A stretch of DNA of 30,077 nucleotides from JBBTSB01 sp964355775 (GCA_964355775.1 CAYHEP010000006.1:1-30077); one strand, 5' to 3'. Positions 15,257 to 22,519 are shown, counted from the first letter of the stretch. A program made the numbers and translations. Notes: generated by a model from the letters alone, not told the origin.

Positions 15257-16276
15257 TCAGATGAGTGTGTGTTGATTTTTGTTTTCCACGCCCAGATGCT
15301 TAAGGGCGACCTCTGTTACCATTCTACCTCGTGCCGTTCTCGTAAGGAAGCCCAAGCGCATCAAGTACGGCTCATAGACTTCCTCGATCGTATCCTCTTC
15401 CTCGCCGATGGAAGCGGCGATTGATTTGAGTCCTGCGGGACCCCCGTTGAAATTTTGAGCGATTGCAAGCAAAATATTGCGGTCGGTGCCTTCCAATCCA
15501 AGTTCGTCAATGCCCAACAGTTCAAGCGCTTCGCGTGCAATCGGTGCGGACAATATGCGGTGGTTGTGTACCTGCGCGAAATCCCTAGTTCGCTTCAAAA
15601 GCCGGTTGGCAATACGAGGGGTAAAACGCGATGCCGCCGCGATCGTATCGAGTCCCCCGTCATCAGTGGTGATGCCCAAAAGTTTTGCCGAGCGGCGCAA
15701 AATTTCCTTCATTTCAGTATGCGTATAGAAGTCGAGCTTGTACTGCGCGCCAAACCTGGAGCGGAAAGGATTCGTCAACAGTGATATGCGGGTCGTTGCG
15801 GCAATCAGCGTAAAGCGGGGAAGCGCCACTTGCAGGGTTTTCGCAGAAGCGCCTTTGCCGATGATGATGTCCAGCTGGTAGTTTTCCATCGCCGGGTAAA
15901 GCGTCTCTTCGACGGATTTGTTGAGACGATGCACTTCGTCTATAAACAAAAAATCACCATCATTCATGCCGGTCAAAATCGAGCCGATATCGCCGGCTTT
16001 TTCAAGCGCTGTGCCGGAGGTGATGCGGATGCCGGAGCCGAATTCCTTGGCGACGATGTAGGCGAGCGTCGTTTTGCCAAGTCCGGAGGGTCCGTGGATC
16101 AGAATGTGCTCAAGCGACTCTTTTCGTTTGCGCGCCGCCCCGACCAAAATAGCGAGATTTTTTTTGATTTGCTCCTGTCCGATGTACTCGTCAAAACTGC
16201 CCGGGCGCAGAGCAAGATCAAGTTCTTTTTCGTCGGATTCGGGGGCTCGTTTCGGTTGTAGCTGGTCTCTTGACAT
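15257..16276 (-). CDS. ruvB: Holliday junction branch-migration helicase RuvB
   Basis: The 339-residue protein starts MSRDQLQPKRAPES and has the RuvB core: LRPGSFDEYIGQEQIKKNL, Walker A GPSGLGKTTLAY, Walker B FLFIDEVHRL, AATTRISLL sensor and an arginine-finger region NPFRSRFG. The C-terminal winged helix contains EPYLMRLGFLTRTARGRM. RuvB drives branch migration with RuvA and hands junctions to RuvC. The ATG at 16276 is preferred over the longer frame to 16297, which would overlap the divergent ncRNA promoter more deeply. The -35 box of that promoter overlaps the start codon region. Confidence 0.97.
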   Translation of the reverse strand: MSRDQLQPKRAPESDEKELDLALRPGSFDEYIGQEQIKKNLAILVGAARKRKESLEHILIHGPSGLGKTTLAYIVAKEFGSGIRITSGTALEKAGDIGSILTGMNDGDFLFIDEVHRLNKSVEETLYPAMENYQLDIIIGKGASAKTLQVALPRFTLIAATTRISLLTNPFRSRFGAQYKLDFYTHTEMKEILRRSAKLLGITTDDGGLDTIAAASRFTPRIANRLLKRTRDFAQVHNHRILSAPIAREALELLGIDELGLEGTDRNILLAIAQNFNGGPAGLKSIAASIGEEEDTIEEVYEPYLMRLGFLTRTARGRMVTEVALKHLGVENKNQHTLI

Positions 16277-16298
16277 TAAATAAAATATAAGATACAAT
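16270..16298 (+). promoter_or_regulatory. Consensus promoter for the plus-strand ncRNA
   Basis: TTGACA (16270-16275), a 17-bp spacer and TACAAT (16293-16298) face away from ruvB. No plus-strand gene starts before nusA at 18224, and pilB lies between on the other strand, so this promoter must serve an RNA gene. The predicted start is near 16305. Confidence 0.85.
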
Positions 16299-16304
16299 AC
16301 TGTT

Positions 16305-16482
16305 ATACGCTAGGTTTGAAAACCCCTGTGCCCTGTAGGCAAATTGAGGCTTGTTAACACTTTGTCTCAATCGGAGTATGCACGCAGATGGGTGATTCGG
16401 TTCCGACTGAATCATGCCTCGGTCGTACTCTTATCCGGGTCTCCCATTGATCCGGCCTTGCCTATGGGGTCTAGGGGCTTTC
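16305..16482 (+). ncRNA. Structured ncRNA with long closing stem and four-way junction (6S RNA candidate)
   Basis: Bases 16318-16342 pair with 16458-16482 in a 25-position helix with two mismatches, ending TAGGCAA/TTGCCTA. Four pairs are G-U in the plus-strand RNA only, fixing the sense strand. Inside are hairpin A (ATTGAGGC/GTCTCAAT, 16343-16371), helix B (GAGTA/TACTC, 16374-16430) topped by GATTCGGT/ACTGAATC around a UCCG loop (16394-16413), and hairpin C (CCGG/CCGG, 16435-16455). A long closing stem, a central bubble with side hairpins and a terminal stem, about 178 nt long, resemble 6S RNA, which binds RNA polymerase. No SRP, tmRNA or RNase P motif is seen. The 3' end overlaps the pilB stop; no classical terminator follows. 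Confidence 0.72.
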
Positions 16483-18155
16483 TACTCCCCGATTACGCGC
16501 ATAACTTCATCTACCGATGTCATGCCGTGCAGTACTTTAATGAAAGCGTCTTGGAGAAGTGTTGTCAATCCTTTTTTTACGGCCAATTCCTTGATGCGGA
16601 CAACCGAGGGTGCTTCCATGATGAGCTTTTGCATGTCATCGTCAATTTCAAAAATCTCATAGACGCCGATACGTCCTTTGTAGCCGCTGTGACTGCAGGT
16701 ATCACAGCCAACGGGGTAATAAATGTTCATATCTTCGCTCAATACTGGAGCTTTCACCGTGGATGGGAGTTTTGACAGATGCTTTGAAATAACTGCGAAA
16801 TCTTCGGCATGAATTTTTTCTTCTTTGCGACATACTTCACACAGCCTACGGACCAAACGTTGTGCCATAGCGGCGTTGAGCGCCGGAGCTATGGTGACGG
16901 GCTTTACGCCAAGATCTATGAGGCGGGGAATGGTACCAGCGGCATCGTTGGTGTGGATGGTGGACAGCACAAGATGTCCGGTAAGCGCAGCCTGCATACA
17001 GATTTCGGCGGTTTCCTGATCGCGGATTTCACCGACCAAGATAATGTCAGGGTCTTGGCGCACGATGGAACGCAGTCCCTCGGCAAAGGTGTATCCGGCT
17101 GATTCATTGGTCTGTGTCTGGCTGATCCCGTCAATGTGGTACTCGATTGGATCTTCAATCGTGATGATTTTTACATCAGACGAATTGATAAATTGTACAA
17201 ACGCATATAGCGTCGTGGTTTTCCCAGATCCCGTAGGGCCGGTATTCAGGATCGTACCTGTGGTTTTTTGAAGGAGTTTTTTGGCAAGCCTAAGCGTATC
17301 TTCACGCATGCCAAGATCCTCTAGTTTTTGGCGGATTGACGACGGATCCAAAAGACGCATGACGATATTTTCTCCGTAGGCGCCGGGCAAGACGGAAACG
17401 CGGACTTCGATATCCTTTTCCTTCAGCCGGATCGTGAATCGTCCGTCCTGCGGGACCTGATGCACGTTGATTTTTAATCCGGCATCGAGTTTTATGCGGG
17501 ACAAAATATCAGGATAGCCGGTCGTAGAAAAATCCACCACGTCGGTCAATACGCCGTCCAAGCGATAGCGTAATCGTATGACATGTTCTTCCGGTTCGAA
17601 ATGGATATCAGAGGCTCCGATTTTGAGGGCGCCGGCAATGAGCGTATTGAGTACCTTGGTGATTGGAAGCGAGGTGATGCGGGTCTTAAGATCTTTGATA
17701 TTTTTGATTTGATCCGCTTGGCTCGCAACTTCGTTTTGATCAATGCTCATGACACCGCGTGTTTCATCCCTTATATCTTTTTTGAGCTTGTACCGCGCCC
17801 ATGCTACAGAAAGTCCATGAGATGAAGCTATGACCATGTTGACGGTAAATCCTTGCGTGGTGAGCGACGTTACTATGGTTTGAAGTGGGGCGCCGTTTGG
17901 ATCCAGCACTGCGGCAGTCAGGGTCATGCCTATCTTGGCGATTACCGCCATATTGGCGGATCGCGCCTCCGACTCTTCGACCATAAACAATGCATTATTG
18001 TCAATGGGGAAAAATCGCAAGTTCAGATACTTATGCCCCGATTGTTGAGCAGTTTGCTTGGCTTTATCCTCGAGCCTTTCATCCTCAATCTGGTACATCT
18101 TCTGATCGAGCTCTTCTTCGAGTTTTTTGGCTCCCTTGACGTTGGTGATAGGCAT
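16482..18155 (-). CDS. pilB: Type IV pilus / type II secretion assembly ATPase (PilB/GspE)
   Basis: The 557-residue protein has an N-terminal regulatory part and the GspE ATPase core: GASDIHFEPEEH, Walker A GPTGSGKTTTLYA, Asp box with IITIEDPIEYHIDGISQTQ, Walker B DIILVGEIRDQETAEI and His box LSTIHTNDAAGTIPRL. A zinc tetracysteine region follows (CEVC and CDTCSHSGYKGRIGVYEI). It powers pilin polymerisation at the inner membrane. In CPR bacteria such pili serve host attachment and DNA uptake. No other pilus gene is in the window. The N-terminal MshEN domain is short or divergent. Confidence 0.95.
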   Translation of the reverse strand: MPITNVKGAKKLEEELDQKMYQIEDERLEDKAKQTAQQSGHKYLNLRFFPIDNNALFMVEESEARSANMAVIAKIGMTLTAAVLDPNGAPLQTIVTSLTTQGFTVNMVIASSHGLSVAWARYKLKKDIRDETRGVMSIDQNEVASQADQIKNIKDLKTRITSLPITKVLNTLIAGALKIGASDIHFEPEEHVIRLRYRLDGVLTDVVDFSTTGYPDILSRIKLDAGLKINVHQVPQDGRFTIRLKEKDIEVRVSVLPGAYGENIVMRLLDPSSIRQKLEDLGMREDTLRLAKKLLQKTTGTILNTGPTGSGKTTTLYAFVQFINSSDVKIITIEDPIEYHIDGISQTQTNESAGYTFAEGLRSIVRQDPDIILVGEIRDQETAEICMQAALTGHLVLSTIHTNDAAGTIPRLIDLGVKPVTIAPALNAAMAQRLVRRLCEVCRKEEKIHAEDFAVISKHLSKLPSTVKAPVLSEDMNIYYPVGCDTCSHSGYKGRIGVYEIFEIDDDMQKLIMEAPSVVRIKELAVKKGLTTLLQDAFIKVLHGMTSVDEVMRVIGE

Positions 18156-18178
18156 GCTATACTTGTGCTATTGATCTG

Positions 18179-18194
18179 TCCCGCCTTGGCGGGA
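18179..18194. repeat. Perfect short palindrome TCCCGCC-TT-GGCGGGA
   Basis: Seven-base arms around TT lie between the divergent pilB and nusA genes. Its right half overlaps the -35 region of the putative nusA promoter. The core GCCCGCC/GGCGGGC-like composition resembles the palindrome inserted in the cysteine desulfurase gene (21935-21970). Confidence 0.7.
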
Positions 18195-18213
18195 TTCGTT
18201 ATTAGTGTATAGT
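18186..18213 (+). promoter_or_regulatory. Putative promoter of nusA
   Basis: TTGGCG (18186-18191), a 16-bp spacer and TATAGT (18208-18213) stand ten bases before the nusA ATG. The -35 is imperfect and shared with the palindrome. Confidence 0.45.
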
Positions 18214-18223
18214 ATATCACAGT

Positions 18224-19390
18224 ATGCTTGATACAAAACAATTCATTTCAGCCATAAAGCAAATTGCCGAAGAAAAGGGTATCCCCGAAGAAAAGATCAT
18301 GGACACGATCCAGCTTGCTATTGCCGCTGCGTATAAAAAAGATTACGGCGAAAAAGGTCAGGACATTAGAGCAAAGCTCAATGCGGAAACGGGAGAGGTA
18401 GCCATTACGCAAATCAAAGTCGTTGTCGACGGCGTGGATGACGAAGGACACGTCACCGGACCGATTGATTTCTTGAAGTCATCCGAAGAAGTTCCAGCCG
18501 AAGACCTCAAAATAAAGTTTAATCCTGAAAAACACATTACGCTCGCAGAAGCAAAAAAGATAAAGAAAAAAATCCAAGTCGGCGAAGAATTGATCACCGA
18601 ATTGGAATCCAAAACCGATTTCGGACGCATTGCGGCGCAGACCGCCAAGCAAGTCATTATCCAGCGATTGCGCGAGATTGAGCGTGAGGCAATTTTTGCG
18701 GAATTCAAAGGTCGGGAAGGTGAAGTCATTTCTGGTATCGTTCAGCGTGTCGAGGGCAGAATGGTATTTATCGATCTAGGACGCACCAACGGACTCCTTC
18801 CTCCTCCTGAGCAGACCGAGCGTGAAAACTATCGCATCGGCCAGCGCCTCCGCTTCTATATCGTCCGTGTCGAGGAAACCAACCGTGGTCCGGCGATCAT
18901 TCTTTCCAGATCCCATCCCAAGTTCCTTATGCGCTTGTTTGCATTTGAAGTTCCCGAAATTGAGTCGGGGACAGTGGAAATAAAAGCGGTAGCACGCGAA
19001 GCCGGTTCCCGTTCAAAAATTGCCGTGGTTTCGCATGAAGACGGTGTTGATCCAATCGGATCTCTCGTTGGTCAGCGTGGAGTACGGGTGCAAACCGTCA
19101 TCAATGAGCTTGGCGGAGAAAAGATAGACATTATTGAATGGAACGAAGCACCTGAACGTTTTATAGCCATGGCACTTTCACCTGCAAAAGTTTTAGAAGT
19201 AAAAGTACTTGATGCGGCATCTCAGCATGCGGTGGCGGAGGTTGCGGAAGACCAATTTTCTTTGGCAATCGGAAAACGAGGACAAAATGTGCGTCTTGCC
19301 GCAAAACTCACCGGATGGCGCATCGATGTCAGAGGACCTGCAGGAAATGTTTCCAGCGAAGAGGCAATGGCCGAGGTTGTCACTCCATGA
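18224..19390 (+). CDS. nusA: Transcription termination/antitermination factor NusA
   Basis: The 388-residue protein shows an N-terminal polymerase-binding domain (residues 1-~170). An S1 domain follows (EGEVISGIVQRVEGRMVFIDLG to IILSRSHPKFL), then KH1 (DPIGSLVGQRGVRVQTVINELGGEKIDII) and KH2 (LAIGKRGQNVRLAAKLTGWRI). NusA binds RNA polymerase and nascent RNA and controls pausing and termination. The C-terminal acidic repeats of E. coli NusA are absent, as in many bacteria. Its stop overlaps the next ATG (ATGA). Confidence 0.97.
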   Translation: MLDTKQFISAIKQIAEEKGIPEEKIMDTIQLAIAAAYKKDYGEKGQDIRAKLNAETGEVAITQIKVVVDGVDDEGHVTGPIDFLKSSEEVPAEDLKIKFNPEKHITLAEAKKIKKKIQVGEELITELESKTDFGRIAAQTAKQVIIQRLREIEREAIFAEFKGREGEVISGIVQRVEGRMVFIDLGRTNGLLPPPEQTERENYRIGQRLRFYIVRVEETNRGPAIILSRSHPKFLMRLFAFEVPEIESGTVEIKAVAREAGSRSKIAVVSHEDGVDPIGSLVGQRGVRVQTVINELGGEKIDIIEWNEAPERFIAMALSPAKVLEVKVLDAASQHAVAEVAEDQFSLAIGKRGQNVRLAAKLTGWRIDVRGPAGNVSSEEAMAEVVTP

Positions 19391-20250
19391 CATTTACGAC
19401 AAGAAAAATAGACGACAGCAATGTCGAAGCGACTGTCGAGCTGGTGAAAAGCGATCTCCAAGGCTATGTGCAAAAAGCCGAAGTGTTGCTTGCGCAAGAA
19501 GTCCAGATTGATGGATTCCGCAAAGGCAAAGTTCCTTTGGAGATTGCGCGCCAACACATGAATGAAGCAATAGTTCGCGAAGAGGCCTTGCGTATGGCGA
19601 TTCAGGAAAGTCTTGCTGAAGTCGTGCGGACTGAAAACATCGACGTGCTGGATCAGAAAGATTTTTCAATAAAAGAAAATGCTCCGGATAAACTTCGCTA
19701 TGTTGTTACGTTGGTGCGATACCCACGTATTACGCTTGGAACGTATGCTGGCATTGCCGTAAAGAAGCGTGCGATATCGGAAATTACAGATGAAGAAGTA
19801 AAAAAAGTTTTAGATGATTTTATTGCATCGCGTGCAACACCAGAATCAAAGCCGGAGGTTACCGACGAGATGAAGCAACAGCTCCGCGAGGGGATGCGCG
19901 CCGAAAAAGAAGAGCATGAGCATGAGCGTATTCGCTTGGAGATCATTAATAGTATCATCGAAAACTCCGTAATCACTATGCCTGTAGAGATGATAGAGCG
20001 CCAACTGGACATTATGATCCAAAATTTTGACCGTCAATTACATGAGCACAATATGGAACTTGGTCCGTATCTTGCCCATGTAAAAAAAACACAAGATGAA
20101 CTCCGAAATGATTGGCGGTCGCAGGCGGAGCATCAAGTCAAAATGAATTTAGCCCTCCATGCCGTTGCAAAGGCGGAAAAGATCGATATTTCGCACGATG
20201 GTGCGCAGAAGATTTTTGACTTCCTAGAGTCATCTGCGGTAATCTCATAG
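19387..20250 (+). CDS. tig: Trigger factor lacking the PPIase domain
   Basis: I place the start at 19387 (MTFTTRKIDDSNVE), overlapping the nusA stop by four bases; the longer frame from 19315 lies inside nusA. The 287-residue product has the ribosome-binding domain with the signature GFRKGKVPLEIA. It then goes from YPRITLGTYAGIAVKK directly to the C-terminal helical chaperone arms (HERIRLEIINSIIENSVITMPVEMIERQLD). The FKBP-type PPIase domain of about 90 residues is missing; E. coli trigger factor has 432 residues. It binds nascent chains at the ribosome exit. The protein appears complete otherwise. Confidence 0.92.
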   Translation: MTFTTRKIDDSNVEATVELVKSDLQGYVQKAEVLLAQEVQIDGFRKGKVPLEIARQHMNEAIVREEALRMAIQESLAEVVRTENIDVLDQKDFSIKENAPDKLRYVVTLVRYPRITLGTYAGIAVKKRAISEITDEEVKKVLDDFIASRATPESKPEVTDEMKQQLREGMRAEKEEHEHERIRLEIINSIIENSVITMPVEMIERQLDIMIQNFDRQLHEHNMELGPYLAHVKKTQDELRNDWRSQAEHQVKMNLALHAVAKAEKIDISHDGAQKIFDFLESSAVIS

Positions 20251-20251
20251 A

Positions 20252-20623
20252 GTGATCTACGCAACCAAGTATTCGTATCTCGCTTTGCGCATCGGACTGG
20301 CGATCGTATTTTTTTGGTTTGGTATTGATAAATTTTTTCATCCTGCGTATTGGCAGGATGCGTGGGTTCCGGTTTGGGTGGTGACGTTTTTGGCAAAGTT
20401 TGGAGTTTCAGCGATTCAATTTATTTTTCTCAACGGTGTATTTGAGGTATTGGTCGGTTTGAGTCTGGTAACCGGGGTTTTTTCGAAGATTTTTTCCTTG
20501 CTAGCGATGCTTTTCCTAGTTTCCATCTTTATTTTTATAGGAATAAATGAAGTCACCGTGCGAGACTTTGGACTCCTCGGCGGATTGCTGGCTGTACTTT
20601 TGTGGCCGGATCGAGTACCATAG
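20252..20623 (+). CDS. DoxX-family four-TM membrane protein
   Basis: The 123-residue protein starts with GTG at 20252, one base after the trigger factor stop. It has four TM helices, with the DoxX features LRIGLAIVFFWFGIDKF near the start and FLNGVFEVLVGLSLVTG in the second helix. DoxX proteins are small membrane proteins with links to redox and thiosulfate metabolism; the specific role is unclear. The thiol-disulfide protein downstream (six bases away) fits an oxidative-folding context. Confidence 0.8.
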   Translation: MIYATKYSYLALRIGLAIVFFWFGIDKFFHPAYWQDAWVPVWVVTFLAKFGVSAIQFIFLNGVFEVLVGLSLVTGVFSKIFSLLAMLFLVSIFIFIGINEVTVRDFGLLGGLLAVLLWPDRVP

Positions 20624-20629
20624 ATCATT

Positions 20630-21340
20630 ATGGAAGAACTATCAACAGTCAATCAATTGTCATCTGGTCGTCCGTCATGGACATATTTTCTCGTGCCTGT
20701 CGCGATTGTGATCGCAGCTTTCGTGCTTTCCGGGAAGGTAAATCTGCCCGGACTTGGAGGTAAAAATCCCGTGGCGCCTCCAAACACCGGCACGATCCAA
20801 TTCACCGTTGATGATATAAAATCGTGGGCAAAGACGATAAAAGGTCTTGATCGCACCGCATTCAATAGTTGTCTTGATTCCGGCAAATATACACAGAAAG
20901 TGGCAGATGACCACAAATCCGGTGAGGCATTGGGCATGGTTGGCGACAAAGCCGGGACACCTACGTTTTTTATCAACGGAGTTCAGGTGATTGGCGCTCA
21001 ACCGCTGGCGGCATTTCAGCAGGCGATCGACACCGCTCCTAAAGGCAAAAATCAAACCCGTTCCGATGATCACATCGAAGGCAATCCGGACGCACCGGTT
21101 GCCATCATCGAATACAGTGATTTTCAGTGTCCTTTTTGTCGCAGATTTTTCAACGAAACACTCACGGTTTTGCGTAAGGACTATATTGCCACTGGTAAGG
21201 TAAAATTTGTGTACCGTCATTTCTTCCCGATACCTGATCATCTGGCGGCAATCCCATCCGCGCAAGCCTCCGAATGCGCTGGCGAACAAGGCAAATTTTG
21301 GGAAATGCACGACGCCATATTTAGCCTACAGGCTAAATGA
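20630..21340 (+). CDS. DsbA-like thioredoxin-fold protein, circularly permuted order
   Basis: The 236-residue product begins with an N-terminal TM helix (about residues 18-38). The usual DsbA order is then reversed. First comes the C-terminal half (FTVDDIKSWAKTIKGLDRTAF, then GTPTFFINGVQVIGAQP with the cis-Pro). The N-terminal half follows a linker: DDHIEGNPDAPVAIIEYSDFQCPFCRRFF with the CPFC redox motif, then FVYRHFFP and FWEMHDAIFSLQ. In normal relatives the segment after FSLQ continues into FTVDDIKSW. All elements of the fold are present once. The gene ends inside a palindrome beside repeat E4. It may form disulfides outside the membrane. Confidence 0.85.
   Translation: MEELSTVNQLSSGRPSWTYFLVPVAIVIAAFVLSGKVNLPGLGGKNPVAPPNTGTIQFTVDDIKSWAKTIKGLDRTAFNSCLDSGKYTQKVADDHKSGEALGMVGDKAGTPTFFINGVQVIGAQPLAAFQQAIDTAPKGKNQTRSDDHIEGNPDAPVAIIEYSDFQCPFCRRFFNETLTVLRKDYIATGKVKFVYRHFFPIPDHLAAIPSAQASECAGEQGKFWEMHDAIFSLQAK
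21319..21338. repeat. Palindrome ATTTAGCCT-AC-AGGCTAAAT at the end of dsbA-like gene
   Basis: Nine-base arms with a two-base loop encode the last residues (FSLQAK) and touch the TGA stop. Repeat E4 starts five bases later. It looks like a separate insertion replacing the original C-terminal codons. Confidence 0.75.
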
Positions 21341-21342
21341 AT

Positions 21343-21418
21343 CCCGTTAGAAGCTGCCCCAGCTGGTTATCATCCACACTATGTTGAATATCACAATGAA
21401 ATTGCAGCTTCTAACGGG
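21343..21418. repeat. Repeat element E4 (76 bp)
   Basis: Arms CCCGTTAGAAGCTGC and GCAGCTTCTAACGGG pair over 15 bases. The interior resembles E3 (both contain TATCACAAT late in the element), but the internal copy is degenerate (CCAGCTGG). The dsbA-like stop TGA precedes by two bases and the ATG of the cysteine desulfurase follows directly, giving the same TGAAT...ATGAA frame as E3. Confidence 0.93.
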
Positions 21419-22519
21419 ATGAAGCGGGTTTATCTGGACTATGCCGCGGGGATTGGAAATCCTTCTTCCGTGCATGCAAGCGGACGTGTGGCAAAGAAAA
21501 CGCTTGATGATGCGCGAGTACGAATTGCGAAAGTTTTACACTGCCGATCAGAAGAACTTGTTTTTACCGGATCCGGTACGGAAGCCAACAATTTGGCGAT
21601 TTTTGGCGTACCGGTAGGGCATATTGTATCTACAAACATCGAGCATCACTCGGTATTGAGACCACTGGAAAAAAGAGATAACACCACATTTGTTCCCGTC
21701 AAACAAAACGGAATCGTAGACCCGCAAGATATCGCGAAAGCAATCCGTCCCGATACGGTTTTGGTTTCGATTATTTACGCCAACAACGAAATCGGCACGA
21801 TCCAGCCAATACGTCTCATAAAAAAAGCAATTGGCAAAATGCTCCTACACATAGATGCGTGTCAGGCAGCCGGATATCTCAATCTCAACGTACAAGAGCT
21901 CGGCGTGGATCTCATGACGCTCAACGGATCAAAAGTACCCGCCCGACCGAACGGTCGTTCGGGCGGGTACGGTCCCAAGGGCACCGGCGCATTGTTTGTG
22001 CGACGTGGTATAAAGCTTCAGCCGATGATTCTGGGCGGTGATCAGGAGAGGGGAATGCGCGCAGGGACACAAAATCCGGAGCTTTTGGCTGACTTCGCCA
22101 GAGCACTGGAGATTGCTTATCGTATGAAAGCCAAAGAATCCGCACGGCTCTCAAAACTCCGAGATTGGTTTATCGCTCAAATTCCTGAAGCCAAATTGAA
22201 TGGCGATCCTGTGTTGCGCTTGCCCAACAACATCAATCTTTCTTTTGACGGCATCGACGGCGAAATGCTCATGCTTCGCTTGGATCTCAAGGGCATAGAA
22301 GTTTCCACCGGTGCCGCCTGCACCGTGACATCAAATGAACCGAGCCACGTGCTGCGGGCTCTATCTCCCCCTTCCCCCTCTTACCGTAAGAGGGGGACAG
22401 AGGGGGCGATAGGGAATGTGCGCATCACTCTCGGCCGATCCACAACCAAAAAAGACCTGGAACGGGTTTTGAAAGTTTTAAAACAAGAAGTTAAGCGCCA
22501 AACGCTTATCCATTTGTAA
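21419..22519 (+). CDS. Cysteine desulfurase (NifS/IscS type) with in-frame palindromic insertions
   Basis: The 366-residue PLP enzyme shows YLDYAAG, the cofactor motif TGSGTEANNLA, EHHSVL, HIDACQAAG, the catalytic Lys in NGSK and the persulfide Cys in STGAACTVTSNEPSH. It would supply sulfur for Fe-S clusters or tRNA thiolation. Three oddities occur. About 20 residues between YLDYAA and GNPSS (normally TTPVDPRV...) are missing. Eleven residues (VPARPNGRSGG) encoded by a palindrome are inserted after the PLP Lys. About 15 residues (LSPPSPSYRKRGTEG) from a second palindrome precede GNVRITLG. The frame stays open. The start is fixed by E4. The 3' end overlaps the convergent gene by 14 bases. Confidence 0.93.
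   Translation: MKRVYLDYAAGIGNPSSVHASGRVAKKTLDDARVRIAKVLHCRSEELVFTGSGTEANNLAIFGVPVGHIVSTNIEHHSVLRPLEKRDNTTFVPVKQNGIVDPQDIAKAIRPDTVLVSIIYANNEIGTIQPIRLIKKAIGKMLLHIDACQAAGYLNLNVQELGVDLMTLNGSKVPARPNGRSGGYGPKGTGALFVRRGIKLQPMILGGDQERGMRAGTQNPELLADFARALEIAYRMKAKESARLSKLRDWFIAQIPEAKLNGDPVLRLPNNINLSFDGIDGEMLMLRLDLKGIEVSTGAACTVTSNEPSHVLRALSPPSPSYRKRGTEGAIGNVRITLGRSTTKKDLERVLKVLKQEVKRQTLIHL
21935..21970. repeat. Palindromic insertion 1 within cysteine desulfurase gene
   Basis: A 36-base palindrome has arms GTACCCGCCCGA / TCGGGCGGGTAC and a self-complementary centre (CGACCG-AA-CGGTCG). It adds 33 bases in frame between codons for NGSK and YGPKG. Confidence 0.88.
22361..22412. repeat. Palindromic insertion 2 within cysteine desulfurase gene
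   Basis: An imperfect inverted repeat bounded by CTATC/GATAG has a core CCCCCTCTTAC-CG-TAAGAGGGGG. It encodes SPPSPSYRKRGTEG in place of a short surface loop and keeps the frame. Confidence 0.85.

Noticed and set aside
16305..16482. tmRNA, RNase P RNA or SRP RNA as identity of the ncRNA
   Set aside because: No tRNA-like ends or tag frame, no GAGGAAAGTCC-like or ACAGAA core, and no GGAAG/AGCA SRP loop; 6S RNA remains the closest plan.
11823..21418. E elements as insertion sequences with a transposase
   Set aside because: They are only 73-76 bp and carry no protein gene. They may be non-autonomous (MITE or REP-like), but no transposase is in the window and no clear target duplication is seen.
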